From Pteria penguin (lineage: Eukaryota; Mollusca; Bivalvia; Pterioida; Pteriidae), in the NCBI GenBank assembly GCA_035048485.1, contig CM068587.1:27112534-27176533 (forward strand): DNA of 64,000 nt, written 5' to 3'. How positions within the stretch are numbered: position 1 is the stretch's first letter; each line of letters opens with the position of its first letter. The notes below the pieces were generated by a model. It did not search any database. It was not told the origin of the DNA and worked only from the letters and a program-made list of their open reading frames with translations. The position numbers were made by a program, and so were the translations under genes. Below, piece after piece: positions 34,913 through 48,239 of the stretch.

Positions 34913-35096
34913 TGAGAAAATACTTAAGTCAATTATTTCATTTGAATTTATTCATTATCAAACGTTCAAATAAACTGTAATGCAGAATGGTTTATTTCTA
35001 TTTTTCGATAGGATAAAACTCAATAAAATCCAAATCCTAATTATTAATTCATTGTTGATAAGAATAATTTGAATTATGACTTAAGTATTTTCTCAT
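34913..35096. mobile_element. 184-bp MITE with TGAGAAAATACTTAAGTCA ends
   Basis: The first 19 bases (34913-34931) are the perfect inverse of the last 19 (35078-35096), and looser inverted similarity extends to about 40 bp. The interior is AT-rich and has no coding capacity. The left flank is an A-rich tract and I could not fix a target duplication, so the superfamily is left open. Confidence 0.7.
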
Positions 35097-36694
35097 TTTA
35101 TGGCGCCGGACCCTGATATACATGTATGAGCAAATACTTCAAAATAATTTTCTCAATGTATAAAACGATGTTTTTACAAAATGTTAAGATAAATTCAGAA
35201 CGGATAAAAACAAATACCACTGTTTCTATAACAATAACTCTTTGAATAGATGTGATAACGGACTACATGTAATTAATGGTCCACCAATAGATAACAACAT
35301 GTTATTGTAAATATTGGAGATACAGGTGCCCTACTTTAAGTTGCCATTACAATCAAGTCATATAAGGTCACATGTAAAGGAAAGGCTTCTCTCTATACTT
35401 GCAGGTACACAGAGTTTGGGGGAGACTTGGGGGAGGGCATGAATGTCGGAACACGGTGAGTTACGCATGCGCAATGTACAGATATTAATTGTTGTAGATA
35501 TCTGATATTTATTATATTTTTGTCATTTTCATTTCGCATGAAATAAGTGGTAACACTGGAAGGCTATAAAATGTTACTTTTGTTTTAATTCTTCTTAATC
35601 CTACATGTTACAAAAATGCTTTTTTTTTCAAATACATTTCTTGGATATAAACGATGTATAAAAATGAAAATGTCAATTTTGACATCATGTGGTTTGTCGT
35701 AACTCTCTACTTGAAACATTTTGGAATCAACATTGTAAGCAAGAAAAAACGAGTTAGGTCGTTCAAGTCAGTTGATGTATTACTTTTTGTGCCCCAAAAT
35801 TTACGGGAAATACCTTTTTTACCATAGAATTTTTTCCCAACACATGCAAGTATATTATAAATGCTAAAATTACCTACCTGCCAGCAGTCTTTAATCATCT
35901 TGGCAACAATAAAAACTAGATGTGCGGACAATTTACTTCCTTATCATTTTTAAGGGGATGAAAAGATATTTTCAGGTGCTTATTTCTTATTACACATAGA
36001 CTGGTACATGCCTTTAAAATGAGATTAAATGAAGCTACATCGTTTTTTTAAATAATTTAAAACAAATGCGGCAACACAATGTAATTTGTTATATATCAAA
36101 GAACTGAATTGCCGTAGATGCATTTTTTCCTGAAAAACAATTGTCCTTAGGGTCGATAGGGTATTTATAGAATACCAGCATGTGATAATGTAGCCTAGAA
36201 CCTACCACGCACCTCCCACCCCCACCCCCTAAAAATAAATTCTGTATATATATGTTACCAGAATTGTCATGTGCTTAATCAAATGTCATGTATAATAATA
36301 ACTGCAACAAGATGACGTGTGATCCAAATATACATATGGTTTGATGGCATATCAATGGACGTATCCGTACGACATATGTACACCTCGCGAGGTTAGTCTA
36401 ATTGAAAGTAAATGCATGCACAGTTTAATATCACATTGAATCGGAACCCGAGGTAAGATTTATCTCCTTTTAAGTTTTCCTGGATAACCTTAGTCAAACC
36501 TGCTAAGGATGGTCAGGTAGAAGGTAGAAACGTAGCTACTTAAAGCTGATGACCTCTTCATACAGGTTGACTTAGTATAAGTAATTTGTGTCAAGAAACA
36601 CGGAAAGATGGCCGTTAAAGACTGGTGAATGTTTAAAACAGGTGGTCTTTAAAGCAGGTCCGACTGTATATGATAACGAAGTTGATTTATATTT

Positions 36695-36738
<44 letters not shown>

Positions 36739-39736
36739 TTATTAATAAGCTTTCATTTCTAGCTCTCTAACTTATATGTTTCATGTAAATCGTATTTTCA
36801 ATGACTTGACGAGCTTGGCCTGATTGGTGAGCATGGGAAGCAGGAGATAGCTACTTATCTCGGGCGTCTGAAGTACACTTATAGTATTGTCTGAGCACTT
36901 GTTATGCAGGGCTATTGTGTTGTACTGATCTGTTCAATGTCCATGTAAGTTTTTTTTTTCTGCTGTTTTGTTCAGGTATGTTGTCCCTAAAATTTGTTTC
37001 ATTTGTATTGTTCAGGTATGTTGTCCTTAAAGAGTTGTGTCTGTAATTTGATACAATATTGTGAACGCTCGAAGTTTGAGATGAATCACAACAATACAAT
37101 ACATTTTTACCTGCTTATTCTGCAATAATTGATGACAAAAGGTCAAGGGAGTTGTGTTTAGATACTGTGAAACATCTATAAATCTAAGAATCCTAGTGGT
37201 TAACAAAACTGTCCCTATTTACAAATGACCAGTTGAATATATCAACCAAAACTTCAGTCTTAGTCTGAGACATAATGGTGCAAGCGTTCTTAATTATAAT
37301 CTGTTTTAGCATCACAGCAAGCGAATTTTACATTGTTTCTCAGACCCGATGCTTTGCTGTAATTACGTCTTCAGGGTTGCCCATTTTGGTGTGTGATTTG
37401 CACTTCATTTCCTATAAAAACTAAAACACTAAAACACCTGTCTTCGGGACTTTAAAATGATGTAAAGGGAAACATTACTTTTTATACGAAATCGACATTG
37501 AGAGAACCCCAAACATACTGCAGATATATTTTTTTCATTTGTAATGCAATGACCATATTAAGAGAAATGTAGCAGAAACGACTCCGATGATGCGAGACCA
37601 TATTTATCGTACGCCTAGACTCCGATGTGAACTTCTTTAGAAATAGATAGAGTGGCGACGTGAAATGGTAAATCCTTTTGTTATGCTAAGTTAGATGTAT
37701 TTGATCGTAGATGTTTTGTAACAGGTCTTACTATCCGCTCACCTGTATGAGACTATAAACTGAGAGGCTTGCAGTCAGGTGGAAACCCTACGCCATAAAC
37801 CCAATGCTTTCCAACGTCTTCTGTCCGAATGATCTCCCTTTATTATGTTACATTCCTTATCTCTGTGGTGGCCTCGAGTTTTTTTTTAATCTACACCATG
37901 TTTATTGAGATAGATTTTAAGCCGGTAGATGTGTCGCACAAGGAAAATTGACATTTCTATTTATATTCTATGTTTACATATCACGTCAACTTAAGTATGT
38001 GAAGTTAACACATGCAGTAAACAACAAGTTATGTTTTAAGCGATATTAGGATATTAGATATATACTTCTGAAGACATTACTATGCGCTATCGACATGAGG
38101 TAAGTTGTATGACGGTGTCACTCGTAGTTATCCATGCAAAATTAGTTCATATGTAAGCTTGCATAATATGAGGCATAAAGGTACATCTATGAAAGAACTG
38201 AATTTTATATCCGGTATAGTAATATGAGCTGTGATATAAGGAAACATTTTCTAGTGATGTGTCTATTGTCTACAAAACTAATAGAACATCATAAGTCTTT
38301 GTAACATGCTTATCAATGTTCTAACCCTTATGTCGGCATATCAATTTGTAAGTTTTTTTTTACCTCAAATCTTATAGCTTTATACCACAGGTCTTTGTAC
38401 GGCAACAGTAACATTACCAATATGTACTGATTTGAGGTATTATCAATGTATCGTGTCTTTTAAGTGCACCACTCTGGTATTTCGTTATTTTAAGCAGTCT
38501 TGTGCCGCTCTAACATCTACATTATGTAGTTTCCATCAGGTTCTAGTGCACATAAGTTCACCTCCAACACCTCATGGTAAGGATAAAAGGAGACTTTTAA
38601 ATTGAGGTGCATTTATAAAATCTAATGGTGTGAAAGAGTAAGTTTCATCAGAACTTTTAAAGAACTTTAGAGTGGAAGTTAAAGGAAGTTAAAAGGATCA
38701 TCAACAAGTAAAGATAAAGAAACAACAAAAACGGATTCAAGGGAAATTTACGAACGGCACTTAATAGACAAATATGAAGATATATTAAAACAAACAAATA
38801 AACAAACAACACTAAAGAAGCAATAATGGTTGATGCGGAAGGCGCATTGTGTGAACCTTCAACAGTTTTCAAAAATTTTCAAGGTAAATAAAAACAATAT
38901 TTTCAAAATGCCATCTTATGGCTATCTAGAAATCTAGGGGCTTAAGAAGAACATGAAAGGCAAAGTGGACACCAAAACATGTCAGGGCATGCGAAGAAAA
39001 TAGATACCTGTGACGGACAAGAAAAGGCGAAGGAACAGGGATACCAAAAACAAAACGATAAATAATACCACAGAGCTGACAAGAGAAATGTACAACAAAT
39101 CCAAAGAAATTTCTTTATCTCTAATGTATAAAAGGAATGAATCCAAAGAAATTTTATTGAGAAAGCAGATATCATAGATATATCAAAGATATTTCAAAGA
39201 GATACCTTAGCAATGGAAACGGTTAGGGAGGCAACAACAATTGTCAAGATAATTAATAGACTTCTTTACAAAACCAAAAACAAAAAGACAAGGACTGAAA
39301 AACCTTAGGAATCTCAAGGAGCATGACCAAAGTAACTATTCTCAAATAAAATATGCCATTCAAAAGGAGCATAATCGTAACTATCAAAGGATGAAATCAG
39401 TTATGACAAATTCATCTTTAACATTGATGTAGGAGATGTAAAGAATATGAGGATATGGGACTAACTACAATTTGTCTAGGATGCGTTCACGAAGCAAAAT
39501 GATATTTCATCATTAAAAGTTGTGTTCTGGCTTCTTCCAATTGAACATGAAGTATTCTTGATAGATAGCTGAGACATTGCTTCCCTTTTTTATGTAGTAA
39601 CAATCACGAGGTGTCACGTAAAGGAATCATTGTCCCATATATATTTTAAAGATACATTTGATATATTACACATGATATGATGACGCGACAAACCCTATTT
39701 ACCCTATTAACACATTTGATTGTATAATGTAAATAG
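35097..39736. other. AT-rich non-coding, microsatellite only
   Basis: Contains the GT run at 36698-36737 and an A-rich zone (38640-39520) with a repeated ATCCAAAGAAATTT phrase near 39098 and 39140. No gene is supported. Confidence 0.5.
36698..36737. repeat. GT microsatellite
   Basis: About 20 uninterrupted GT units. Confidence 0.95.
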
Positions 39737-39985
39737 GGAAGGTACTGTGTACTTCGATGGACATTCATAGACCCCAGTAAACCATAGGTGAGACAAGGTG
39801 CCGGGGAGGATGAGCGTCATTCGATTGGTTAGACACACCAGCCACGAATGTCCAAAACATACAGACGGTGCAATAAACAAAAAAATCAACACTGCATGCA
39901 TGGGATAAAAGTGGGCAAATGCACTTTACGGAAAGTGTCACACCCACACAATATCATAAGGGCATAAAATACTTAGATGTTTCAT
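39737..39985 (-). repeat. Dispersed repeat family III copy
   Basis: Same order as 42395-42680: GGACATTCATAGACCCC, GTGAGACAAGGTGCCGGGGA, ATTGGTTAGACACACCAGCC, ACGAATGTCC, CATACAGACGG, CTGCATGCATG, then GAAAGTGTCACACCCACAC. One of the longest copies in the window. Confidence 0.85.
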
Positions 39986-42394
39986 ATACGTTGGATTATT
40001 CATGTAACATGCAATTTGTAGTGCCATTTGATGGTATTAGTATCCATGAATGAATAAGAGGAGTTCGTTATCCAATAAAACTATTTATTTGTTTCCTTTC
40101 CGGGAAGGTTATATATTAATCATGATATTTATACATATTTATATTCCTCTTTTATTTCTATTATAGATCAGCAAATGATACGTTGTAATGAGCAACAGAC
40201 ATATAATAAGATATCATTTCGGCTTATTTATGCTGTTCTCGACACTCAGGTTTATATTCGATTATGAACTTTATTCTTGGTTAAAGTTCGCTTTAGGTGA
40301 TTATTCTGAAAACATATTTTTTTCTATTATTCAATGACTTTGGATATCAATCACAGCAGCAGTATACACTCAATATGGGAATTTGGTTTGAAATTCAAAT
40401 AATTGGAATATACAACAAAATAAAAATATCATTTCATACAGAAATGGAAAATTCTTTGTCGAAGGCCTGAAAACCTTCAAGGAGGGATGACTATTAATAA
40501 CATCGTCCACGGGATGATGGCAAAGAAATTCGTTCAATCAAGTCATGCCTTCATTAATTGGTCAATGAACTTCTTTTGAAATCTAATGTATCCTCAGGGC
40601 TCAGGTGTGTAAACTTTTATTTGAAAAATGTAATTCTCGATGAACCATACTATCTTAAAACAATAAATGAATATTACAAACAGAGTTAAGTATGGGAAAG
40701 ACATCGTTAGCGTGTTTCTTGCAGTGCTTTTGAACTTGCCGATGTAGTTAATGTTATAGTGCATTTTAAAAGTACAAAGTAAGATTGATATAGTTTTCGA
40801 GGTCACCATGAAAAAAAAAGCGAAAAGTGACAAAAGAAACATCTGTTAATGTTTCCATTGTTACCTTTGCAACAAGTGTAATATGCTTTAACACATGTAT
40901 TTCGATATGATGTGGTGTTTTGTCATTTTTGATAGGATTTGTTTTAAATGATGACATTTAAAAAAATATATAATCAAATAAAATAACCATTTAAGAGCGA
41001 AAATGTTTCTATTTGACTGCATTGTCGAGAAAAGCCTTTAGAAACTATGATTAATGACTATAAATCAACGACTTTTGACATGTATTCTCCAAATCAAAAT
41101 AACTTCAGTGATTAATTTTGAGGAAATGCACTTTCTGGTATATTGAAATTTACAAATTACATTTTTATTATGTATCTATCTTATTAACCTCTTTTTTAAA
41201 TAACATATATATTAAATAGATTTTTAAACATATCTCAAAAGTAATTCTTTCATAAATTGGGGAAACATAATAATAGTAATTTTTTCATAAATTTGGAAAA
41301 CATAATAAAACAAATTAATGATTACAATATCATAATAGATAATATATCGGTGTCAATTTAGTGCCAAAGGTCTGCATTTCGAAATATAATTAACTTCTGT
41401 GACGCTCAGGTTGGAACATGTGGAAATCCAAGGCAATCTTATGCATGGTGACCTAAGAGCGAACACTATATAAGAACAACTATTTCAATATCAAATCATA
41501 TACTAGTATATAATAATTTAAGAACCAGATTTCTGAGTTAATAAATGAATAATAAAATATCTTAATACATTTCTCTAAATTTTATAAAGTATGATACGGG
41601 AGATGGGGAGGTAGGAGATGAAGATACTCTAGCAAGGCAAATGAGACATATTTAAAAGTATAAAATGGATTTAATATGGAAATAGACCATAGCAATTTCA
41701 ATATGTATGACATAATACAATACAAAAGATTTTTGTTCTACACACAGGAATACGTTCCTTAAAAGATTCCAGACATTTTATGAGATATTTAAAGCCTACG
41801 TGTTCTCTCTTCCTCTCAGTCCGTGGATAAATCACCCAACTTTTGTCAAATATTATCATATCTGCATAAAGAAGGTGTCAATTCATTTTGTCATCTGTAT
41901 TACGAAGAAATTGGCATTTTCAAGTAAGAGGTTCGCAATGGGTAGTCATGCGAGTCTATTCACTTCAGGCATGGGAAGTCAACGTTAATTTGCTATGAGG
42001 ACCTCACTTTATGAAAAATTGATAGCTTTAACTAATATGTAATTAGTAGACATTAATTATCAGAAGTGAAATAAGCAAGTGATGTCGAATTCCAAACCGC
42101 AAGATGCTAAATCAATATGTACTTGGTTGCATTAACACATTTCTTTTTCGTAAGTACAAAAGTTGTGCAGACCAATGATTACGATGTCAATTAGCATTTT
42201 ATTTCCTTTTGCGATAATTTCACCCAAAATAAATTACATGATTTGTGATTTGAAATTGATGAATGAAATCTGAAAATGGATGCACTTTTATGCATTTTGC
42301 CATGAATATGTTTAATAATTTTTATGTTTTATGTACAATCAGTAATAATGTAGTTTCTATTAAGATTACTTGTGTTAATAAAGGAAATTATAAT
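39986..42394. other. AT-rich non-coding, nothing recognised
   Basis: No gene, SINE or tandem repeat supported. Short open frames only. Confidence 0.5.
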
Positions 42395-42680
42395 TAAGTA
42401 AAATACGAAAATAACTGGTGTCACATGACCATGACACTAACAACAATGTACCACAGTGGACATTCACGGACCCCTGAAATTTAGAGGTGAGACCAGATGC
42501 CCGGGAGGAGTGAGCGTCTCCTGTTTGGCTAGACACACCCGCCGTGAATGCCTGACATACAGACGAAACAATATAATTCTGCACTGTATATATACATGCA
42601 TGTGAACAAACACTGTGTAGAAAGTGTCATAGCCACATAACATCAGGAAAAAGGGTATGATAATACTTTAACAATAACGG
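42395..42680 (-). repeat. Dispersed repeat family III, fullest copy
   Basis: The reference copy for this family, about 285 bp. It starts AAGTAAAATACGAAAATAAC, passes CCACAGTGGACATTC, ACGGACCCCTGAAA, GTGAGACCAGATGCCCGGGA, GGAGTGAGCGTCTCCTGTTT, GGCTAGACACACCCGCC and CATACAGACG, and ends near GAAAGTGTCATAGCCACAT. It has no open frame of note and no visible terminal repeats. I recall similar sequence as a widespread repeat in bivalve genomes but cannot verify that here. Confidence 0.8.
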
Positions 42681-43490
42681 CAAGTACACCGTTTCACCTT
42701 CTACTGGTAGGTATTAGGTAAATGAGGATAGAAGGTTTTCGAAACTTACGTACAAACCATCGCGTATATATAAATACTGACAAGTACGGAATACTGTTAA
42801 TTGCGTTCTTTGTTTACCTGCGGAGGTACCGTGCCGACAGGAAATGGTCACTTTTTTCGATTTGATGTCAACGACATAAAAGTTTATTGTGATTTTCCCG
42901 TGTAATGATTAATTTAACTTTTGTATTTAAAAACTAAATGAATTTAGACATTGCACTTTTTTTTTCACAAAAAAAGGAAAATCATTTTGATGAGTGTTCA
43001 AACGTAACAAAATACATTTTATGCGTTCACTGTCACCGCATCAAGGAAAGTTTATGACCGAATACTGGGTATTAGTGGGAATGTTGATTTTCCTGTGTCG
43101 TGCAAATGATATACTGTTTTGCAGGTATAGACCTATATGATTTCCTCGGTAGTTATTATAACCCATTCATAGGGCATTAATATTCTGATGAATTGTTGCC
43201 TTACGTAATTTTGATGTCATATGATCATGCGTGCTCTAGTCCAGACATTTAGAGTAGGCATATTGGCCAACATTGGTGTACTGTATTTGTAGATAGACTG
43301 ACCATAAAATGTATGTCAGTATACTATAATATTCATAGTAAATTTGATATTCCATATAGATATATTGACATATGTCGTCATATATACATCTACAAAGAGG
43401 ATAGATCACATATGTCGACGTAGTTTCTTTAAATGACATATTATTGAAATTTTATAATTTTGATGTTTAACATTTACAAATTTGCTAACC
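42681..43490. other. AT-rich non-coding, nothing recognised
   Basis: No gene or repeat supported. Confidence 0.45.
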
Positions 43491-43494
43491 AAAG

Positions 43495-44010
43495 TACACA
43501 TCTTGGCATGGTATAGTAGGTGCACATTCGATCTCAGGCGCGTATTCTGCCTTAACAACACATGCATCCTATATGTATGCCGGCCCTGGGTATATATTCA
43601 TGGCTAGATACATATTTATCTCAGGTACGCATACTGTCCTTAAGTACTGTTGACGGCCTTGGGACACATGCCGATATAAGTACACACGGCGCTTTAGTTG
43701 ACAGTATTCCAAGGTGCACTCTCAATGTCAGTTGCACATACTGATTAAGGTACATATGCTGAACCAAGGTACTCATGCGATCCTAGGTACATACAAGTAG
43801 ACCTACGTACATAGAGTAAATGTACGAAATGTTCAACCGCTAAATTGTATACGCATACTGGCGTAGTCACTCATGCTGGACTAGGTGCTCATGCAGTCAC
43901 AGGTATAGATATGTCCTAAATGTACATGTATCTTGGGTGCATATACTAGCCCAGGTACACATGCTATCTAAGATATAAATGTTTTCCTAGGTATAAATCC
44001 TTGCCTCAGT
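43495..44010. repeat. Degenerate tandem repeat, about 22-bp unit
   Basis: Loose repetition of a phrase like CCAAGGTACTCATGCGATCC (for example near 43750, 43775 and 43880) with many substitutions. GGTAC/GTACAT and CATGC recur throughout. An old decayed minisatellite with approximate edges. Confidence 0.65.
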
Positions 44011-44612
44011 ACAGATGATTTCCATCTTATTTCACAAGTTCATCAGAAATGGAGATTTTGCTTACTGTCCGACCTTAAATAGATGTATATTACCTATGTC
44101 AAATCAAAGATGAAATAGAGTGTGCGGTAAAAATTCAAACTGTCATTAAGATAAAGAAATTACGTATTCAGATTAATATAACATTCTGCCGCAATAAAAA
44201 ATAAACTTTGCGATTCATAAATCACTTTGATATACACAGGGATATGCCTTAATATTTACATAAAGTTGGAGGTGAACTCATACTATGAATCAGTTTGAAT
44301 TCGAAAACAATTTTGATAAATATGTTTAAAATCATCAAACGGATGCTGTATTTGTGCCTCGTTTTGGATGATATTGTTTGACAGGATGTGATAATAATGG
44401 AGGAATTTTTCGAGAACTGTTACAGGTTTGAGTTATTTTAGTTATTATTATTTTCTTTACTATTTCTATTGTACGGACTATAATGTTATGCATATTTCTG
44501 ACTGGGATTACACGTGTATAGTGAATCTAAAGATGAAATTAGGTATATATCAGAATACATTTGAAAGTGTGTTGCTGAATGTGCAATCTTTGAGTTGGTA
44601 ATATACCACCCC
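44011..44612. other. AT-rich non-coding, nothing recognised
   Basis: No gene or repeat supported. Confidence 0.45.
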
Positions 44613-44629
44613 TAAACACACACACACAC

Positions 44630-44699
<70 letters not shown>

Positions 44700-44722
44700 G
44701 CACACACACACATACACACACC
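44613..44722. repeat. CA microsatellite
   Basis: More than 40 CA units with a few interruptions. The reverse strand gives a Val/Cys open frame that is an artefact. Confidence 0.95.
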
Positions 44723-44884
44723 ACATCTACAGAAAGGAACCTTTCTTCTGTTGTGTGATTTATGGTGTTTCCTGCTTGAGGTCTATACTAAATCATTCGG
44801 AGTTTAAATGGGTATATTGTCAGTATAAACTTTTTTTAAGGTTTCTATTTGGAAGAGTAAGAAAGAAAAATGATGAGAAATACG

Positions 44885-45010
44885 AAAGTTTCTGATGATG
44901 TACTTACCCAGAATACGCTCTTGGACACCTATATACCCGGACTTAGACAAAGTGCCCGACAGGAATGAGCAATCACTTCCTATTTGGTTAACCACACCCA
45001 TTCATTGCTA
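44885..45010 (-). repeat. Dispersed repeat family III copy, diverged
   Basis: AAAGTGCCCGACAGGAATGA and CTATTTGGTTAACCACACCC match the central part of 42395-42680 in the same orientation. Confidence 0.65.
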
Positions 45011-45369
45011 CAGTGTCTACGCGATTATAACAAGAGCTCATTGATCTTAATTAATGAAATATATCAAGTATACAGCAAATGATACCAGTGTCATGAAGAA
45101 CAATTTATTTTTAGTGTATCTTCCCCGAACGCTTACTTTAAAGCAAGTTTTGACTTACATGTTCCGTATCTATATCGTGTGACTTCCGAGCATAATCAGA
45201 GGAAATTGTTCCCCTTCTAGACCAAAGTATGTATGGAGAAAAGCAGTATTCATTAAATCTCAAATATAAGAAGGTACGTAACAACCTCCACCCGCCCACT
45301 CATCGAAAAATCCAGATCATTTGTACTGAAACAAAACACGACGGTGACTGGTAATGGCATTTGCACCAC

Positions 45370-45565
45370 GCTACGGTTAACATTCAGTGATCATTGAGAA
45401 CGCCCAGATGTGTCATCCGGGAGAAGTCAGTATCTACTGATTGGCTAACCTCACCCGCCGTGAATACCGAAACATATTATGTCAACGCTGCATGCATGAA
45501 GTAGGGGTTTGGCATCACAGTGTACGAAGTATCACATTTACACAACACTTCAAACAAGGGTGTTG
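45370..45565 (-). repeat. Dispersed repeat family III copy, diverged
   Basis: CATCCGGGAGAAGTCAGTAT, GATTGGCTAACCTCACCCGC, CGTGAATACCG and CTGCATGCATG occur in family order. A second copy lies only about 360 bp to the left. Confidence 0.7.
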
Positions 45566-45785
45566 TAAAGAAGACTTTAAATTTTGCATATCTTAAATGT
45601 ATGCGGTTTGATATGGAGATTTTATGCTACAGCTATTCAAATGTCCCCTTTTCAGAATTAATAAAAGATTAAATCAAGTGTGAAATGATATCATATTAAT
45701 TAGAATTATGTAATAATTGTATAAGCATCTGGACGAGTTGTTTTCACAATATGTCTTAAGGAAGAGTTTAAAATTCTATATAGAT
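45566..45785. other. AT-rich spacer, nothing recognised
   Basis: Short spacer between a family III copy and a SINE remnant; no gene seen. Confidence 0.45.
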
Positions 45786-45890
45786 TGACCTGATTGGAGT
45801 TCGATCCCCCACATTTATTACTCTGTTTAAGACATTGATAATTTCCTGTTTCTGTGTCGATATAGCTAAAATGCGAAGTTAGTATTTGAA
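45786..45890 (+). mobile_element. Family I SINE, decayed copy
   Basis: GAGTTCGATCCCCCAC (B-box relic), then TTAAGACATTGATAATTTCC, then TGTTTCTGTGTCGATATAGC parallel the family I sequence (TTAAGAGGTTGGTAACCTCC, then CTTCCATGTCGCGATATAAC). Confidence 0.6.
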
Positions 45891-47796
45891 AGAAATATTT
45901 GCCATGCACAAAATTTTTTCAATGTGATTGTGCAGCAATATCGTTTAGGTAAGGATTTATGAACGAGAGAGGTTTGCGTTGTGATGCAAGAAGTTTACTT
46001 CGTGAAAAGTTTGAGGTGAACTAGTTGACATCTGAACCCAAAATTTCTGTGTCGGTATTTTTTTTTTTTTTTTTTTATATCGAACCTTATCTTCTCCTCT
46101 TTCTCAATGGTTTTTGACTTTATTATTGATGTTATTTTCATGTTCTGTCGGTGTCGGACTTGTGTTAACAGCGTGTCCTGGTAAATCCGTGGTGTCGGTA
46201 TTTTCTTGATATCGTGACCAGTCGCCATCTTTCTGTCGGTGTGATGTTTATGACGTCTGTCGGTACCAAGGGTGTGTAAATATTATCGATCTGTTGTGCC
46301 ACTTTAATATCCTGCTTTTGTCAAGGGTACGTTTTCATTTCTTGCGTTATTTATTAAACAACACCCGTTACTTGCGTTATTTTGGACTTTTGTAATATTT
46401 GAATGTTCTGTTACTATAATTTGTGAAATGCAACTCCTATAATGGGTACAAATGCAAGGAAGCATGTTCCATTCAGTTTCCATTATTTCCAGGATTTCAA
46501 TTTCCTTTTCCAAACAGACGCTATTGCAATGAAAACATTAACCTTAGTCTTTGTTTCAGCACTGTAATGGGGCCGATGACAGAGGCTTGTCGTGAAATGG
46601 ATCAGGGTATTATAGGGCTACAATCCTTGTTGTTCTTCTTTGCGCTAGTCCAAGTATTACATCAAATTACATCGGGATTCCATGGTTCACTTTTGAGTCA
46701 ATTGTCGATAATAGGACATAAATTCAATCATGTCCTTAGGAAAAATTGAATCTTCTTAACCCCTCTAAATCCACTAGAACTCAAATTGATGATAGACTTC
46801 CCTCCATTTTATTAACAATTTATTTTCAGAGTTCTCTTGTTGTGTGTAGTTTGACAGACTTGCAACCCGTTTACTGCAGACATTATAGTGATGTATTTTA
46901 TCCATATTTATTTAGATTTATTTAAATGTATAGGTATAACGTGCAGTGTGAGATGTTTTATTCAATACATGTACTTATAACGTTGTTCATCAGTATGTGA
47001 TGTATATTTTATTCTTTACATAATCATCATATATATACCACGGCCAAGAAATATAGATATATGTTTAAACTGTTTATTTTGAAAATTATGAAGTTATAGT
47101 AAATATAAGAATACTTTGCTAACTTTCAAATTCTACTCATTTTTAAGTGAGCACATGAATACTACAATTTACAAACCTATATTTTATTTATTTTGATTTT
47201 ATCATCAATTTGTGTTTGTATTACTTTACTAAACAGTGAAAATAATGTTAATTTGTTTATTTATACGTTTATATTATTCAGCGTAAATATCATTGGTAAG
47301 AGTGTTTAGAAATATTGGAATCATCATGTAAAGGATTTACTAATTTAAGCCACCTCCAAAATTTTTTCGATAAAATATAACAAAGTAATAATAAATAGAA
47401 AATCTGGCTATGTACATAATAGAAGCAAGCGGTTCATGAGGTGAAATACTTTCAGGAATTGCTGTAGTTCCGTGCCACTTTGATATAATTGGCAGGAAAT
47501 TATTCAGGAATTTATACAATTGAATAATGTTGAATTGACCGTGAGAAATTGTCATAATGAAGCATGCTCATCCAAACAAATCTGTTCAATTTGACGGGAC
47601 TGTATTGTAGAGGCAGTCAGTAGATTGGATCAAGAGGAAGAAACTGTTCTTTGTTCTTCGAGGAGACAACACTAGATTTAGTCAATCTTATTCATTTAAA
47701 TGAATGTCAGTAATAAACGTAGTTAGGATGATTGGGATTTGTAAAATATGGCAATTGGGTTTTATGAAATGCGACAACTGTGGATTATAGAATAAG
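45891..47796. other. AT-rich non-coding, nothing recognised
   Basis: Includes a poly-T run at about 46053-46076 and repeated TGTCGGT phrases (46040-46265). A 108-codon open frame at 46423-46749 (+) has no recognisable motif and is not called. Confidence 0.45.
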
Positions 47797-47994
47797 ACTA
47801 TTGGGAGGTTGCAGACTTGGTGTCGTGGTTAAGTGCTTGGATTGCGGCGCCGATGATCCGGATTCAATTCCCGGGTTACGCCACTATGTTAAGAGGTTGG
47901 TAGCCTCTTGCTTCCATGTCGCGATATAATTGAAAAATTGTTGAAAGCGACGTAAAACACCAATCAACCAACAACTAACCAACTACTATTGGGA
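47797..47994 (+). mobile_element. tRNA-derived SINE, family I, with target duplications
   Basis: The element spans 47807-47984 between direct repeats ACTATTGGGA at 47797-47806 and 47985-47994. Its A box is mutated (TTGGTGTCGTGG) and its B box altered (GGATTCAATTCC), so it is older than the copies near 1 and 7 kb. The body and CCAA-type tail are intact. Confidence 0.9.
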
Positions 47995-48239
47995 AGAGAA
48001 ATTATGTACATGAATGCATGTATATTAAAACACTTCATCGTATACATTGTGATATCTTTTAGCGTATTGGGCACTTTGACTTTATCGTTAAACCCTTGAG
48101 ATTTTTAAAGTATTTCATGTAGTTTTTAAAAAATGCAATTGGTATTTTTGTAGGCCTAGCCAATTTCAGTGAAAATTTCCAACTTCCCTCCAATGAACTA
48201 ATTTCTAAATCTTTGTTGTGTCAAATCGCGCATAGGATC

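Noticed and set aside
38640..39520. Possible decayed retrotransposon or A-rich coding relic
   Set aside because: No reverse transcriptase or other motif could be read in any frame; only short phrase repetition is visible.
46423..46749. 108-codon + gene
   Set aside because: No motif recognised and no splice or promoter support.
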